Positions 9,572 to 17,854 of a DNA stretch of 64,000 bases are shown here, in pieces. The DNA is from Caulobacter radicis (GTDB lineage: Bacteria; Pseudomonadota; Alphaproteobacteria; Caulobacterales; Caulobacteraceae). Under the pieces are notes generated by a model. It was given only the letters and a program-made list of their open reading frames with translations. It was not told the DNA's origin and did not search any database. Each line of letters begins with the position of its first letter. Position 1 is the stretch's first letter. A program made the position numbers and the translations under genes. The DNA lies in the NCBI RefSeq assembly GCF_003094615.1, contig NZ_QDKO01000013.1, forward strand, positions 34,839 through 98,838. Reading direction: 5' to 3'.

Positions 9572-9603
9572 ACGGCCTCCGGATCGCTCCGGAGGCCGTT
9601 TTC
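9572..9603. terminator. Bidirectional rho-independent terminator between sodC and dipM
   Basis: A perfect 12-bp stem (9572-9583 with 9588-9599, ACGGCCTCCGGA/TCCGGAGGCCGT) has a TCGC loop. A T-run follows on the plus strand, and a T-rich stretch follows on the minus strand. It sits between two convergent genes. Confidence 0.9.
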
Positions 9604-9626
9604 GTGTGTGGGCTCGAACCCGATCC

Positions 9627-11528
9627 CTAGCGCGGCAGCACCAGGCCCGGGTCGATCGGCTTGGCCTTGTCCTTCGGGGTCGGGGCGTAGCGGACCTCGA
9701 AGTGCAGCTGGGGCTCGTTGACGCCGCCCGTCTGGCCGACGGTGCCGAGCTGTTCGCCCTGGCCGACCTGCTGGCGCATCTTGACGTCGGTCGCGGCCAG
9801 GTGGGCGTAGGCCGTGACCCAGCCGTCGGCGTGCTTGACCAGCACGAGGTTGCCGAAGCCCGGCACCTGGTTGCCGGCATAGACCACCTCGCCCGAGGCG
9901 GCGGCCTTGACCGGAGCGCCGGCCGAAGCGCGGATGTTGAGGCCGTCGTTGCGCTGGCCCGTGCCCTTGGGGCCGAAGTCCGAGATGGTCTCGCCACGCA
10001 CCGGCCAGACGAAGCGGCCGCGGCCGGCGGCCGTGATCTCGGCCTCGGTCGGCGGGGCGCTGCTCTCGATGATCGGGCGCGACGGCGCGGGCGGCGGGGT
10101 GATCGGCTGGGCCGAGACCGGCGCGCTGGGACGCGGATAGCTGGAGGCCGAGCCCGACGGCGTGTAGGGGCGCGGGCTGGACGGCAGGCCGGTGGTCGAC
10201 GGCGCGGGAGCCGGCGAAGCGCCGATCGGTGCCTGGGCTGTCGTGGTCGGCGCCGGGGTCGAGGGACGCGGCGCGGGCGTCGTCACCGTCGTGCGGACCG
10301 GGCCGCGGTCCTTGTAGCCATCGGGCAGAACGACCTTCTGGCCCTTCTTGACCGACGCGCCGGTGCGCAGGTTGTTTTCCTTGGCCAGGGCCGAGACGCT
10401 GACATTGAAGCGCTTGGCGATGCCGGCCAGGGTGTCGCCACTTTCGGCCACATAGGCCTTGTCGGTCGTGGCCGGCCCTTTGAGCTTCTGGCCAGGACGG
10501 ATCACGTACGGGGCCTTCAGGTCGTTGTCCTCGACCAGATCCTTGCGGGTGGTGCCCAGGTCGCGGGCGATGGAGTCGATGGCGTCGCCCGACTTCACCG
10601 TGTGGATCTTCGGCTTGCCGGCGACCTCGATCACCTTGCCGGTGATGCTGACGGTGGTGGTGGTCGTGGCGGCGGGGGCCGGTTCGTCGTCGACGACCGG
10701 GCGCGACGGCGGCGGCGTGGCGGCAGGGCGCGAACCGATCGACGGGGCCGAAGCGGTCGGCGCGGGACGCGACGGCGCGGCGCCGGCCAGGGTGGTCGAG
10801 CCGCCCGGAACCGGCTGCATCACCGTGGTCCTGGACGGACCCTTGTCCTTGTAGCCTTCCGGCAGGCGGATCTTCTGGCCGGCGCGGATCGAGGCGCCGG
10901 TGGAAAGGTCGTTCTCCTCGGCCAGGGCGGCCGGGGTGACGCTGAAGCGACGGGAGATGGCGCTGAGGGTGTCGCCGCTCTCGACCACATAGGCCTTGGC
11001 CTTGGTCGAGGGACCTTTCAGCTTCTGGCCCGGCTTCAGGCGATAGGGCTCTTCCAGGTCGTTCAGCTTGGCGAGCTCGACGCGCGAGATGCCCATCTTG
11101 CGGCCGATGGCGTCAAGGCCGTCGCCGGACTGGACGGTGTAGGTCTGCGGGCCGCCGCTGACGTCGACGACCTTGCCGCCGGTGGTCGTCACCACGACCG
11201 GACGCATGGCCGGCTGCTGCTGCACTGGCGCAGGGATCGGGCGGCTGTCGGCCGGCGGCGGGGGCGGCGGCGGAATATCGGAGGGCACCGGCGACAGCGG
11301 CTGGCTGGAAACGGCGCCGGCGGCGACCGGCGCGGTCACCGGCGGGGCGTCGTCCTCAGGCGGTTGGGCGGCCGGCGGCGGGGTCTGGACGGCGGGGGGA
11401 GCCTGGACGAGCGGCGGGCTGACGCCGGCGTCGGCGCGGGTGGGATACTGGGCGCCGGTCGTCTCGCAGGCCGCGAGCGTTCCAGCCGTCAGCGCGATCA
11501 CCGCCGCTTGCGTCCACAACTGCCTCAT
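9627..11528 (-). CDS. dipM: DipM-like LysM/LytM cell-division envelope protein
   Basis: I chose the ATG at 11528 because it begins a lipoprotein-like signal (MRQLWTQAAVIALTAGTLAAC) after an AAAGGAGAGG ribosome-binding site. The protein (633 residues) has two pairs of LysM peptidoglycan-binding repeats, recognisable by YTVQSGD, YVVESGD, HTVKSGD and YVAESGD, joined by Pro/Ala/Ser-rich linkers. A C-terminal LytM (M23) domain follows. This is the layout of Caulobacter DipM, which is needed for cell constriction and activates autolysins. The LytM metal ligands are degenerate: NDGLN replaces HxGxD, and QLHFEV replaces HxH. The protein is therefore probably an activator, not a hydrolase. It is the last gene of serS-surE-pcm-dipM. 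Confidence 0.9.
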   Translation of the reverse strand: MRQLWTQAAVIALTAGTLAACETTGAQYPTRADAGVSPPLVQAPPAVQTPPPAAQPPEDDAPPVTAPVAAGAVSSQPLSPVPSDIPPPPPPPADSRPIPAPVQQQPAMRPVVVTTTGGKVVDVSGGPQTYTVQSGDGLDAIGRKMGISRVELAKLNDLEEPYRLKPGQKLKGPSTKAKAYVVESGDTLSAISRRFSVTPAALAEENDLSTGASIRAGQKIRLPEGYKDKGPSRTTVMQPVPGGSTTLAGAAPSRPAPTASAPSIGSRPAATPPPSRPVVDDEPAPAATTTTTVSITGKVIEVAGKPKIHTVKSGDAIDSIARDLGTTRKDLVEDNDLKAPYVIRPGQKLKGPATTDKAYVAESGDTLAGIAKRFNVSVSALAKENNLRTGASVKKGQKVVLPDGYKDRGPVRTTVTTPAPRPSTPAPTTTAQAPIGASPAPAPSTTGLPSSPRPYTPSGSASSYPRPSAPVSAQPITPPPAPSRPIIESSAPPTEAEITAAGRGRFVWPVRGETISDFGPKGTGQRNDGLNIRASAGAPVKAAASGEVVYAGNQVPGFGNLVLVKHADGWVTAYAHLAATDVKMRQQVGQGEQLGTVGQTGGVNEPQLHFEVRYAPTPKDKAKPIDPGLVLPR

Positions 11529-11573
11529 GACCTCTCCTTTCCTCGCGGAGCCTTCAAGTCGCCGCCGCAAGGG

Positions 11574-11588
11574 TAAATCAAACCTTAA
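11574..11588 (-). promoter_or_regulatory. Candidate CtrA half-match upstream of dipM
   Basis: The plus strand reads TAAA-N7-TTAA, one mismatch from the CtrA consensus TTAA-N7-TTAA. It lies about 46 bases upstream of the dipM start. CtrA control would suit a division protein, but this is only a motif match. Confidence 0.35.
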
Positions 11589-11633
11589 CCAAATACGCGC
11601 GACGTCGCCGAACCTGTGGACGCCGGGCCCGCG

Positions 11634-12293
11634 CTACTCGCGGGCGACGCCTTCCAGGATCGGGACGAAACGCACGTCGCACAGGGCTTCGACCGTGAAG
11701 CCCCCCTTCCCGTCGCCGGCATAGCGGCGAAGGCTCTGGACAGGCCCGCGACCAACGGGCGCGACGAGCACGCCGTTGGGCTTGAGCTGAGCCAGGAGCC
11801 CCTTAGGCTCTTCCTGCGCCGCAGCCGTGACCATAATACGGTCAAAAGGCGCCTGCTCGCGCCAGCCTTCCCAGCCGTCGCCGAACTTGGTGATGACGTT
11901 GGTCAGGCCCAGGGTCGCGAAGCGCGCCTCGGCCTCCTTCATCAGCGTGCGATAGCGCTCGACCGTATAGACGAGACGCGACACGCGGCTGAGGATCGCC
12001 GTCTGGTAACCCGACCCGGTGCCGATCTCGAGCACGCGGCAGCGCGGCTCGACCGTCAGGGCCTGGGTCATCAGGCCGACGATGAACGGCTGGCTGATGG
12101 TCTGGCCGCAGGCGATCGGCAGGGCCGAGTCCTCCCACGACCGCTCCTTGAAGAGGTCGGGCGTGAACAGGTCGCGCGGGGTCTTCTCGATCGCCGACAG
12201 CACGTTGGGATCGGTGACGCCTTGAGCCCTCAGGGCGTCGAGCAGCCGCTTCAGCAGCGCTTCAGGCGTTTCCGGGCGCTTGGCGCTCGCCAT
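11634..12293 (-). CDS. pcm: Protein-L-isoaspartate O-methyltransferase
   Basis: Pcm uses SAM to methylate isoaspartyl residues in aged proteins, starting their repair. The ~220-residue protein has the family N-terminus (ALPIACGQTISQPFIVGLMT) and the SAM-binding motif VLEIGTGSGYQTA near the middle. The stop of surE and the ATG overlap as TGATG. A GTG one codon upstream (12296) is an alternative start, giving a GTGA overlap. The surE-pcm pairing is conserved in many proteobacteria and points to stress survival. Confidence 0.95.
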   Translation of the reverse strand: MASAKRPETPEALLKRLLDALRAQGVTDPNVLSAIEKTPRDLFTPDLFKERSWEDSALPIACGQTISQPFIVGLMTQALTVEPRCRVLEIGTGSGYQTAILSRVSRLVYTVERYRTLMKEAEARFATLGLTNVITKFGDGWEGWREQAPFDRIMVTAAAQEEPKGLLAQLKPNGVLVAPVGRGPVQSLRRYAGDGKGGFTVEALCDVRFVPILEGVARE

Positions 12294-13099
12294 CACAGGC
12301 CGGGCTCCGGCTTTGGGGCGAGCTTAGGCGGCGCTCCGCCCAGCACGCCCTTGAGGGCGGCGACGGTGGCGTTGTGCGTCAGGTCGATATGCAGGGGCGT
12401 CACCGAGATGCGCCCTTCGTACACGGCCTTCAGATCGGTGCCCTCCGGCGGATTGGACGGCTTGGCGGTGAAGCCTGTCCAGTAGTAGTCGCGACCACGA
12501 AGGTCCGTCCGCTTTTCAATGCGCCGCAAGTGCGAGTCGCGGAAGCCTTGGCGGGTCACTTCCACGGCATCGACGCGCTCGGGCGGGATCGGCGGGAAGT
12601 TGACGTTCATCACCACATCCGACGGCCAGCCCACTTCCAGCAGGCGGTGGATGATGCCCGGCGCGAAGTGCTCGGCCGTTTCCCAGTGGGCGACGACCTC
12701 GTCGGCGAAATAGGTCATGGCCTGCGACAGGGCGATGGCCGGAACGCCCAGGACCATGCCCTCGATGGCGCCGGCGACCGTGCCCGACAGGGTGACGTCC
12801 TCGGCCAGGTTCTGGCCGCGGTTCACCCCCGAAAGCACCAGGTCGGGCCTGGCGCCCTCGACCAGTTCCTGGAAGGCCAGAGCCACGCAGTCGGTGGGCG
12901 TGCCCTCGACGGCGAAGCGGCGCTCGCTGATCTTCCGCACCCGCAGCGGGTCGGCCAGGGTCAGGGCGCGGCTGGCGCCCGACTGCTCGTACTCCGGCGC
13001 GACGACCCAGACGTCGTCCGACAGGGTCGCGGCGATGCGCTCCAGGCTGGCGAGGCCCGGCGCGTGGATGCCGTCGTCGTTGGTGAGGAGGATCCTCAC
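12293..13099 (-). CDS. surE: 5'/3'-nucleotidase SurE
   Basis: SurE is a metal-dependent phosphatase of nucleoside monophosphates linked to stationary-phase survival. I placed the start at the GTG at 13099, giving the canonical N-terminus [15 protein letters not shown]. The open frame continues upstream only because it runs antisense-free through serS. The GTG overlaps the serS TGA (GTGA). Asp pair NDDG and the metal-site motif [13 protein letters not shown] are present, as is DYYWTGF near the C-terminus. The 268-residue length is normal. Confidence 0.96.
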   Translation of the reverse strand: MRILLTNDDGIHAPGLASLERIAATLSDDVWVVAPEYEQSGASRALTLADPLRVRKISERRFAVEGTPTDCVALAFQELVEGARPDLVLSGVNRGQNLAEDVTLSGTVAGAIEGMVLGVPAIALSQAMTYFADEVVAHWETAEHFAPGIIHRLLEVGWPSDVVMNVNFPPIPPERVDAVEVTRQGFRDSHLRRIEKRTDLRGRDYYWTGFTAKPSNPPEGTDLKAVYEGRISVTPLHIDLTHNATVAALKGVLGGAPPKLAPKPEPGL

Positions 13100-14391
13100 G
13101 CAGCGCCCCCGATGTGGGTCAGGCCGCCCATGTAGGGCTGCAGCACGGCAGGGATGGCGATCCGGCCAGCTTCGTCCTGGTAGTTCTCCAGCACGGCCAC
13201 CAGGGTGCGGCCGACGGCCAGGCCCGAGCCGTTGAGGGTGTGCACGTAGTGCGTGCCCTTCTCGCCGGCCTTCTTGTAGCGGGCGTCCATGCGGCGGGCC
13301 TGGAAGTCGCCGCAGTTGGAGCACGAGCTGATCTCGCGATAGGTCGCCTGGCTGGGCAGCCAGACTTCCAGATCGTAGGTCTTGCGCGCGCCGAAGCCCA
13401 TGTCGCCCTTGCACAGCAGCATGGTGCGGAACGGCAGCTCCAGCTTCTTCAGCACGGTCTCGGCGCATTCGACCATGCGCTCGTGTTCGGCTTCCGACTG
13501 GTCGGGCGTGGTGATCGAAACGAGCTCGACCTTCTGGAACTGGTGCTGGCGGATCATGCCGCGGGTGTCGCGGCCCGAAGCGCCGGCCTCCGAGCGGAAG
13601 CAGTAGGTCAGGGCCGCCAGGCGCAGCGGCAGCTCTTCCTCGCCGGTGATCTGCTCGCGCACAAGATTGGTCAGCGACACCTCGGCGGTGGGGATCAGCC
13701 AGTGGTCGCCTGTGGTGCGGAACAGGTCTTCCGCGAACTTCGGCAGCTGGCCCGTGCCGAACAGGGCGTCGTCCTTGACCAGCACGGGCGGGCTGACCTC
13801 GGTGTAGCCATGCTCCACCGTCTGCAGGTCGAGCATGAACTGGCCGAGCGCCCGTTCCAGCCGGGCGATCTCCTTCTTGAGCACCACGAAGCGCGCGCCG
13901 CTCATGCGGGCGGCGGCCTCGAAGTCCATCCCGCCCAGGGCCGCGCCCAGGTCGACGTGGTCCTTGGGCTGGTTCAGGCGACCGGCCGGCAGCTTGGACG
14001 CATCGCCCCAGCGGCGCTGCTCGACATTGCCCGCCTCGTCCTCGCCTTCCGGCACTTCGGCGGCCGGGATGTTGGGCAAGGACGCCAGCAGGTCCTTCAG
14101 CTTGGCGCCGACCAGGTGCTCTTCTTCCGAGGCCTCGGCCATGCGGCCCTTTAGCGCCTCGACCTCGGCCATCAGGCGGGCGGCTTCGGCCTCGTCCTTC
14201 TTGGCCTTGGCCATGCCGATCAGCTTGGAGCTTTCGTTGCGCTTGGCCTGGGCTTCTTGCAGGGCGGTCTGGGCCGCGCGCAGCTGGGCGTCGAGCTTGA
14301 CGGCTTCCGACGCCGCGCCCGACCGCCCCTTGGCCGACCAGGCGGCTTCATAGGCTTGCGTGTTTTCGCGGATGGCCTTGATGTCGTGCAT
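13096..14391 (-). CDS. serS: Seryl-tRNA synthetase
   Basis: SerS charges tRNA-Ser and tRNA-Sec-type acceptors with serine. The 431-residue protein has the N-terminal helical arm (Ala/Glu/Lys-rich coiled coil, residues ~25-105). The class II core follows, with motif 2 in [21 protein letters not shown] and motif 3 in [12 protein letters not shown]. It is the first gene of an operon with surE, pcm and dipM, with overlapping stop/start codons between the first three. Confidence 0.98.
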   Translation of the reverse strand: MHDIKAIRENTQAYEAAWSAKGRSGAASEAVKLDAQLRAAQTALQEAQAKRNESSKLIGMAKAKKDEAEAARLMAEVEALKGRMAEASEEEHLVGAKLKDLLASLPNIPAAEVPEGEDEAGNVEQRRWGDASKLPAGRLNQPKDHVDLGAALGGMDFEAAARMSGARFVVLKKEIARLERALGQFMLDLQTVEHGYTEVSPPVLVKDDALFGTGQLPKFAEDLFRTTGDHWLIPTAEVSLTNLVREQITGEEELPLRLAALTYCFRSEAGASGRDTRGMIRQHQFQKVELVSITTPDQSEAEHERMVECAETVLKKLELPFRTMLLCKGDMGFGARKTYDLEVWLPSQATYREISSCSNCGDFQARRMDARYKKAGEKGTHYVHTLNGSGLAVGRTLVAVLENYQDEAGRIAIPAVLQPYMGGLTHIGGAA

Positions 14392-14474
14392 CGGAATGAG
14401 CTCGGCAGGAAGTCGTTAAGAAACGCCCTTCTCTAAGGCGCGTCGGCAAGGGCGCCAACCTTTTCGCGCGAGGT

Positions 14475-14769
14475 TCAGCCGACCGAATCGACGCTCCAAT
14501 CCTCCTGAGCATGCCGAACGCGCGGCACACGCACGTCGTGACCGTCCAGCATGTAGACGATGAGGTGCGCCTTGTTAGGAATGGACGCGAACCGGAGGCG
14601 TAATGCCGGAGCGTTCGGGAGCGGCCCGAGGAAAGGCTTCAAGGAAGCCGAAGACCTCTTCAAGACCCGCGTGATAGCGCTCGGCCTGCTGTCGGCCAAA
14701 AGCGCGTACGCCTTCGATATAGATATCGACGAGATCGTCCCTGGCTCGGCGACTGAGCCTATAGGCCAA
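14475..14769 (-). pseudogene. ParE/RelE-family toxin gene broken by a one-base insertion
   Basis: Reading from a TTG at 14769 that overlaps the antitoxin stop, the frame gives AYRLSRRARDDLVDIYIEG, then a helical segment and PPVRVHS, and stops at 14575-14577. The rest of a ParE domain (PNKAHLIVYMLDGHDVRVPR, then VRHAQEDW) continues in another frame to 14475. Removing one T near 14581-14583 (CATTCC to CATCC) restores a single ~97-residue ParE-like protein. The total span is 295 bases, a multiple of three plus one. It is therefore a pseudogene, or a sequencing or assembly error. The cognate antitoxin is intact. Confidence 0.8.
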
Positions 14770-15007
14770 GCGCGCTGGCCCGAGCCCGAGCGACCTCGAG
14801 GATCTCGGACATGCCATGCTCGCTGTCGCCGGACGCCAAGGCCTCGTCGACCAACCCCTGCATGGCCTGGATCTTGGCGTGGCGTATGCGATCACGCTCG
14901 ATCAGGTCCCGCACATAATCGGCGGGCGTGTCGTAGCGATCGGTTCGGGCCCGTTCCTCGACCCAATCCTTGTCAGCTTTCGACAAAGAGACGTTCATCG
15001 TCGCCAT
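14759..15007 (-). CDS. ParD-family type II antitoxin
   Basis: This 82-residue protein starts with a ribbon-helix-helix DNA-binding segment (MNVSLSKADKDWVEERARTD). TPADYVRDLIERDR and an acidic/Ala-rich C-terminal helix follow, which in the family binds the toxin. An alternative start is the internal ATG at 14998. Its stop codon overlaps the start of the toxin gene, the normal parDE order. ParD proteins usually repress their own operon. With the toxin frameshifted, it may persist as an orphan. Confidence 0.85.
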   Translation of the reverse strand: MATMNVSLSKADKDWVEERARTDRYDTPADYVRDLIERDRIRHAKIQAMQGLVDEALASGDSEHGMSEILEVARARASALGL

Positions 15008-15049
15008 GACGTAAGCCTGGGACCGACGTCTGGATTGTCAAACGACAGC

Positions 15050-15949
15050 CTAGACCGCCACCACGTCCTTGCTTTCCTCGGCCTCGCGCTTCTTGCGGCC
15101 GCGCTCGATGATCCAGACACACCAGATGCCGATCTCGTAGAGCAGGCACATGGGGATCGCCAGGGTCAGCTGGCTGATGGGATCGGGCGGGGTCAGGATG
15201 GCGGCGGCGATGAACACGCCGACGATGGCGTAGCGACGGCCGGCGCGCAGCATCTTGGAATCGATGATCCCGGCCATGCCCAGCAGCGACACGACCACCG
15301 GCAGCTGGAAGCACAGGCCGAAGGCCAGCAGCAGCGAGGTCACCAGGGTCAGATAGTCGGAGACCTTGGGCAGCAGCTCCACCGAGATGCCGGCGCCGAA
15401 GATCTGCTGGTTCATCGAGAACCAGACGATGAACGGCAGCATGACGTAGTAGACGAGCGCCGCGCCCATCAGGAACAGCACCGGCGAGGCGACCAGGAAC
15501 GGCAGGAACGCTCCGCGCTCGTTCTTGTAGAGACCCGGCGCGACGAAACGGTAGAGCTGCCAGGCCAGCACCGGGAACGTGATCACCACCGCGCCGAAAG
15601 CCGACAGCTTCAGCTTGGTGAAGAATTGCTCCAGCAGCGCGGTGAAGACGAACTTCTGGTGGGCGACGTCGGCCGGCGCGTCCTTAAGGCCCATCAGCAC
15701 CATGATCAGGTCGAACGGGTTGTGGTGCGCGCCAGCCTTGCTGGCGGCCACCATGCCGGCGGCGACCTCGAACGGGTGGATCAGGAACAGGAACAGCTGG
15801 GTCGAGAAGGCGAAACAGACGCCGAAGCCGACGAACAGCGCCACGACGCAGACGATCAGACGCGAGCGCAGCTCGGTCAGGTGCTCGAGCAGCGGGGCGC
15901 GCGAGGCCTCGATCTCGTCCTCGGGATCATGTCCGATCGAATTGGTCAC
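15050..15949 (-). CDS. tatC: Sec-independent protein translocase TatC
   Basis: TatC is the multi-spanning receptor for twin-arginine signal peptides. The 299-residue protein opens with the conserved LLEHLTELRSRL block and has six hydrophobic segments. It ends in a charged tail, KKREAEESKDVV. It is longer than the common ~250 residues because of an insert in the first periplasmic loop region (around residues 65-100). Its start overlaps the tatB stop by 4 bases (ATGA). Confidence 0.97.
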   Translation of the reverse strand: MTNSIGHDPEDEIEASRAPLLEHLTELRSRLIVCVVALFVGFGVCFAFSTQLFLFLIHPFEVAAGMVAASKAGAHHNPFDLIMVLMGLKDAPADVAHQKFVFTALLEQFFTKLKLSAFGAVVITFPVLAWQLYRFVAPGLYKNERGAFLPFLVASPVLFLMGAALVYYVMLPFIVWFSMNQQIFGAGISVELLPKVSDYLTLVTSLLLAFGLCFQLPVVVSLLGMAGIIDSKMLRAGRRYAIVGVFIAAAILTPPDPISQLTLAIPMCLLYEIGIWCVWIIERGRKKREAEESKDVVAV

Positions 15950-16548
15950 GAGACGATGTCCGAGCTGGAGGCGGCGGTCTTGGTGGTGCGCTTGCGGGCC
16001 GGCTTGGCGGCGGGCGCGGCGACTTCGGGCTTGTCGGCCTTGGACTTGGGGGCGACGCCGGCATCCTTGGAAGCAGCCTTGGCGCGCGGCTTCTTGGCGA
16101 CGATCTCGACGGTCGGCTCGGCCACGGCCTTGGGCGCGCGCTTGCGGGCCGGCTTGGCCGGCGGTTCAAGCGTGGCGGCTGCGTCGGCGGCCGGCTCGGG
16201 ATTGTGGGCGGCGTAGGGATGGGCCTGCACCGAACCGCTGTTGAGGCTGGCGTCGATGTCGGCGAACACCAGGTCGACATTGGCGTCCTTGGCCTCGTCG
16301 ACGGCGACCTGCACGGGATTGGCGTACTGGCCGGCGCGCATGGCCTCGACCTCGCGACGCAGATCGTCGAGCTCGGACTGGCGAGCCATCTCGTCGAAGC
16401 TGGCGCGGAACTCGTTGGCCATGCCGCGGACCTTGCCCACGATCTGGCCGAGTTTTCGCAGCATGACGGGCAGATCCTTGGGCCCGACCACGATCAACGC
16501 GACCGCGGCGATAATCAGAAGCTCTACGCCGCCGACTTCCTGAAACAT
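15946..16548 (-). CDS. tatB: Sec-independent protein translocase TatB
   Basis: TatB forms the substrate-binding complex with TatC. The N-terminal membrane helix and hinge are typical (GGVELLIIAAVALIVVGPKD, then LP), followed by an amphipathic helix (LRKLGQIVGKVRGMANEFR). The C-terminal half is long, rich in Ala, Lys and Pro and low in complexity, as in other alphaproteobacterial TatB proteins. It is coupled to tatC by a 4-base overlap. A terminator-like hairpin separates it from tatA. Confidence 0.95.
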   Translation of the reverse strand: MFQEVGGVELLIIAAVALIVVGPKDLPVMLRKLGQIVGKVRGMANEFRASFDEMARQSELDDLRREVEAMRAGQYANPVQVAVDEAKDANVDLVFADIDASLNSGSVQAHPYAAHNPEPAADAAATLEPPAKPARKRAPKAVAEPTVEIVAKKPRAKAASKDAGVAPKSKADKPEVAAPAAKPARKRTTKTAASSSDIVS

Positions 16549-16611
16549 ATATGCGCCTTGAGAGCGGACGCTGCCTCCCCCTCGCGACGAGGCGGAAACT
16601 GCGGCGGTTCA

Positions 16612-16648
16612 GAAAAACGAGACCGCGCCCCCGTTTGCGAAGGCGCGG
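16612..16648 (-). terminator. Rho-independent terminator between tatA and tatB
   Basis: On the minus strand a CCGCGCC/GGCGCGG stem (16642-16648 with 16623-16629) is followed by TCTCGTTTTTCT. It begins 11 bases after the tatA stop. Partial read-through would make more tatA than tatBC message. Confidence 0.72.
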
Positions 16649-16658
16649 CGAACCGACC

Positions 16659-16883
16659 TTACGACTTGCGCAGGTCTTCCTTCTCGGCCTCGGTGCGCGG
16701 CAGGGCGCCGGTCGACTTGTTGTCGGCCACTTCCTGGCTGCTGTCGTCCTTCAGGCCGTCCTTGAACGCCTTGATGCCCTTGGCGGCGTCACCCATGATC
16801 CCGGACAGCTTGCCGCGACCGCCGAAAAGCAGGGCGACGACCGCGATCACGATCACCCAGTGAATCCAGCTCATGCTACCCAT
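16659..16883 (-). CDS. tatA: Sec-independent protein translocase TatA
   Basis: TatA oligomerises to form the transport channel of the Tat system. The 74-residue protein has one N-terminal membrane helix ([17 protein letters not shown]), the hinge [20 protein letters not shown], and a charged tail. I kept the first ATG, which has AAGGAG ten bases upstream; an ATG three codons downstream is the alternative. It is the first gene of tatABC, but it is separated from tatB by 110 bases including a terminator. Confidence 0.96.
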   Translation of the reverse strand: MGSMSWIHWVIVIAVVALLFGGRGKLSGIMGDAAKGIKAFKDGLKDDSSQEVADNKSTGALPRTEAEKEDLRKS

Positions 16884-17019
16884 AACGGCGGTGCTCCTTG
16901 CGACAGCGGCGCTTTAGCCGCTGCGGCGTGTCGTTACAATGTCTCAGATAATATAGGCGTCCGCGTGGCGTAGAGCCAAGCGGAACGGAATGCGGCGATT
17001 GCGCCCCGGCCCAGCCAGG

Positions 17020-17685
17020 CTAGGCCTTGTCGCCCCCTTCCAGCTCGCCCAGGAAATCCTGAGCGAATTCCGGGGTCTCGCCCTCGTCCAGCGGATCCTC
17101 GCCCTCGTCGTCGCGCAAGCCCAGCGGATCGGGCACTGTGAAGCCCGGCGGCAGGTTGAGGTCGAGCAGGCCCGCGGCCTTCATTTCGGCCACGCCCGGC
17201 AGGTCGCCCAGATTCGCCAGGCCGTAGTGTTCGAGGAAGGCGTCGGTGGTGCCGAAGGTCACCGGCCGGCCCGGCGTACGGCGGCGGCCGCGCATGCGGA
17301 TCAGGCCCAGCTCCAGCAGCACGTCCAGCGTGCCGCGGCTGGCCTGCACCCCGCGCACGGCTTCGATCTCGGCCCGAGTGACGGGCTGGTGATAGGCGAC
17401 GATGGCGAGGGTTTCCTGGGCGGCCTTGGACAGGCGGCGCGGCTCCTCGCGCTCCTCGGTCATCAGGAAGGCGAGGTCGGCGGCGGTCTGGAAGCGCCAG
17501 CGGCCGGCGACCTCGACCAGCTCGATACCGCGCCCCGCCCAGGTCAGGCGCAGGTCGGCGATCCCTTGGCGAATGTCCGCGCCGTCGGGCAGGCGCTTGG
17601 CCAGATCCTGGACGCTGAGCGGCTCGGCCGCCGCGAACAGCAGGGCCTCGATGCAGCGTTCGGTGAAGATGGGATCGAGGGTCAT
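17020..17685 (-). CDS. scpB: Segregation and condensation protein B
   Basis: ScpB dimerises and binds ScpA to form the SMC condensin complex. I took the start at the ATG at 17685 (MTLDPIFTERCIEALLFAA); the open frame runs further upstream only through a palindromic repeat. Two winged-helix domains are visible. The second carries ETLAIVAYHQPVTRAEIEAV, then GRPVTFGTTDAFLEHYGL, the typical ScpB ending. An acidic tail follows. It lies downstream of scpA, separated by a repeat element. Confidence 0.95.
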   Translation of the reverse strand: MTLDPIFTERCIEALLFAAAEPLSVQDLAKRLPDGADIRQGIADLRLTWAGRGIELVEVAGRWRFQTAADLAFLMTEEREEPRRLSKAAQETLAIVAYHQPVTRAEIEAVRGVQASRGTLDVLLELGLIRMRGRRRTPGRPVTFGTTDAFLEHYGLANLGDLPGVAEMKAAGLLDLNLPPGFTVPDPLGLRDDEGEDPLDEGETPEFAQDFLGELEGGDKA

Positions 17686-17704
17686 CGTGCGAGTCGGTCG
17701 CCGA

Positions 17705-17839
17705 GGAACCTCCCCCCATGGGGGAGGCGATCGCGCAGCGATCGGTGGGGGGAGTGATTGCGAAACAGGCCAAACGCGGCGGAAGCTGAAAACGCCCCCC
17801 CACCGGCCTGCGGCCGCCTCCCCCATGGGGGGAGGTTCC
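17705..17839. repeat. GC-rich palindromic intergenic repeat, family A, copy 2
   Basis: The whole element is bounded by an inverted repeat, GGAACCTCCCCCC at the left and its complement at the right. Inside are CCCATGGG-centred hairpins and the GCGATCGCGCAGCGATCGG core. It separates scpA from scpB within what is otherwise one operon. Confidence 0.87.
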
Positions 17840-17854
17840 TGGAAGCAGCGACCA

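Noticed and set aside
13100..13468. N-terminal extension of SurE by about 120 residues
   Set aside because: The extra frame lies inside serS on the same strand in another reading frame. SurE homologues begin at RILLTNDDG, and the GTG there overlaps the serS stop as expected for coupling.
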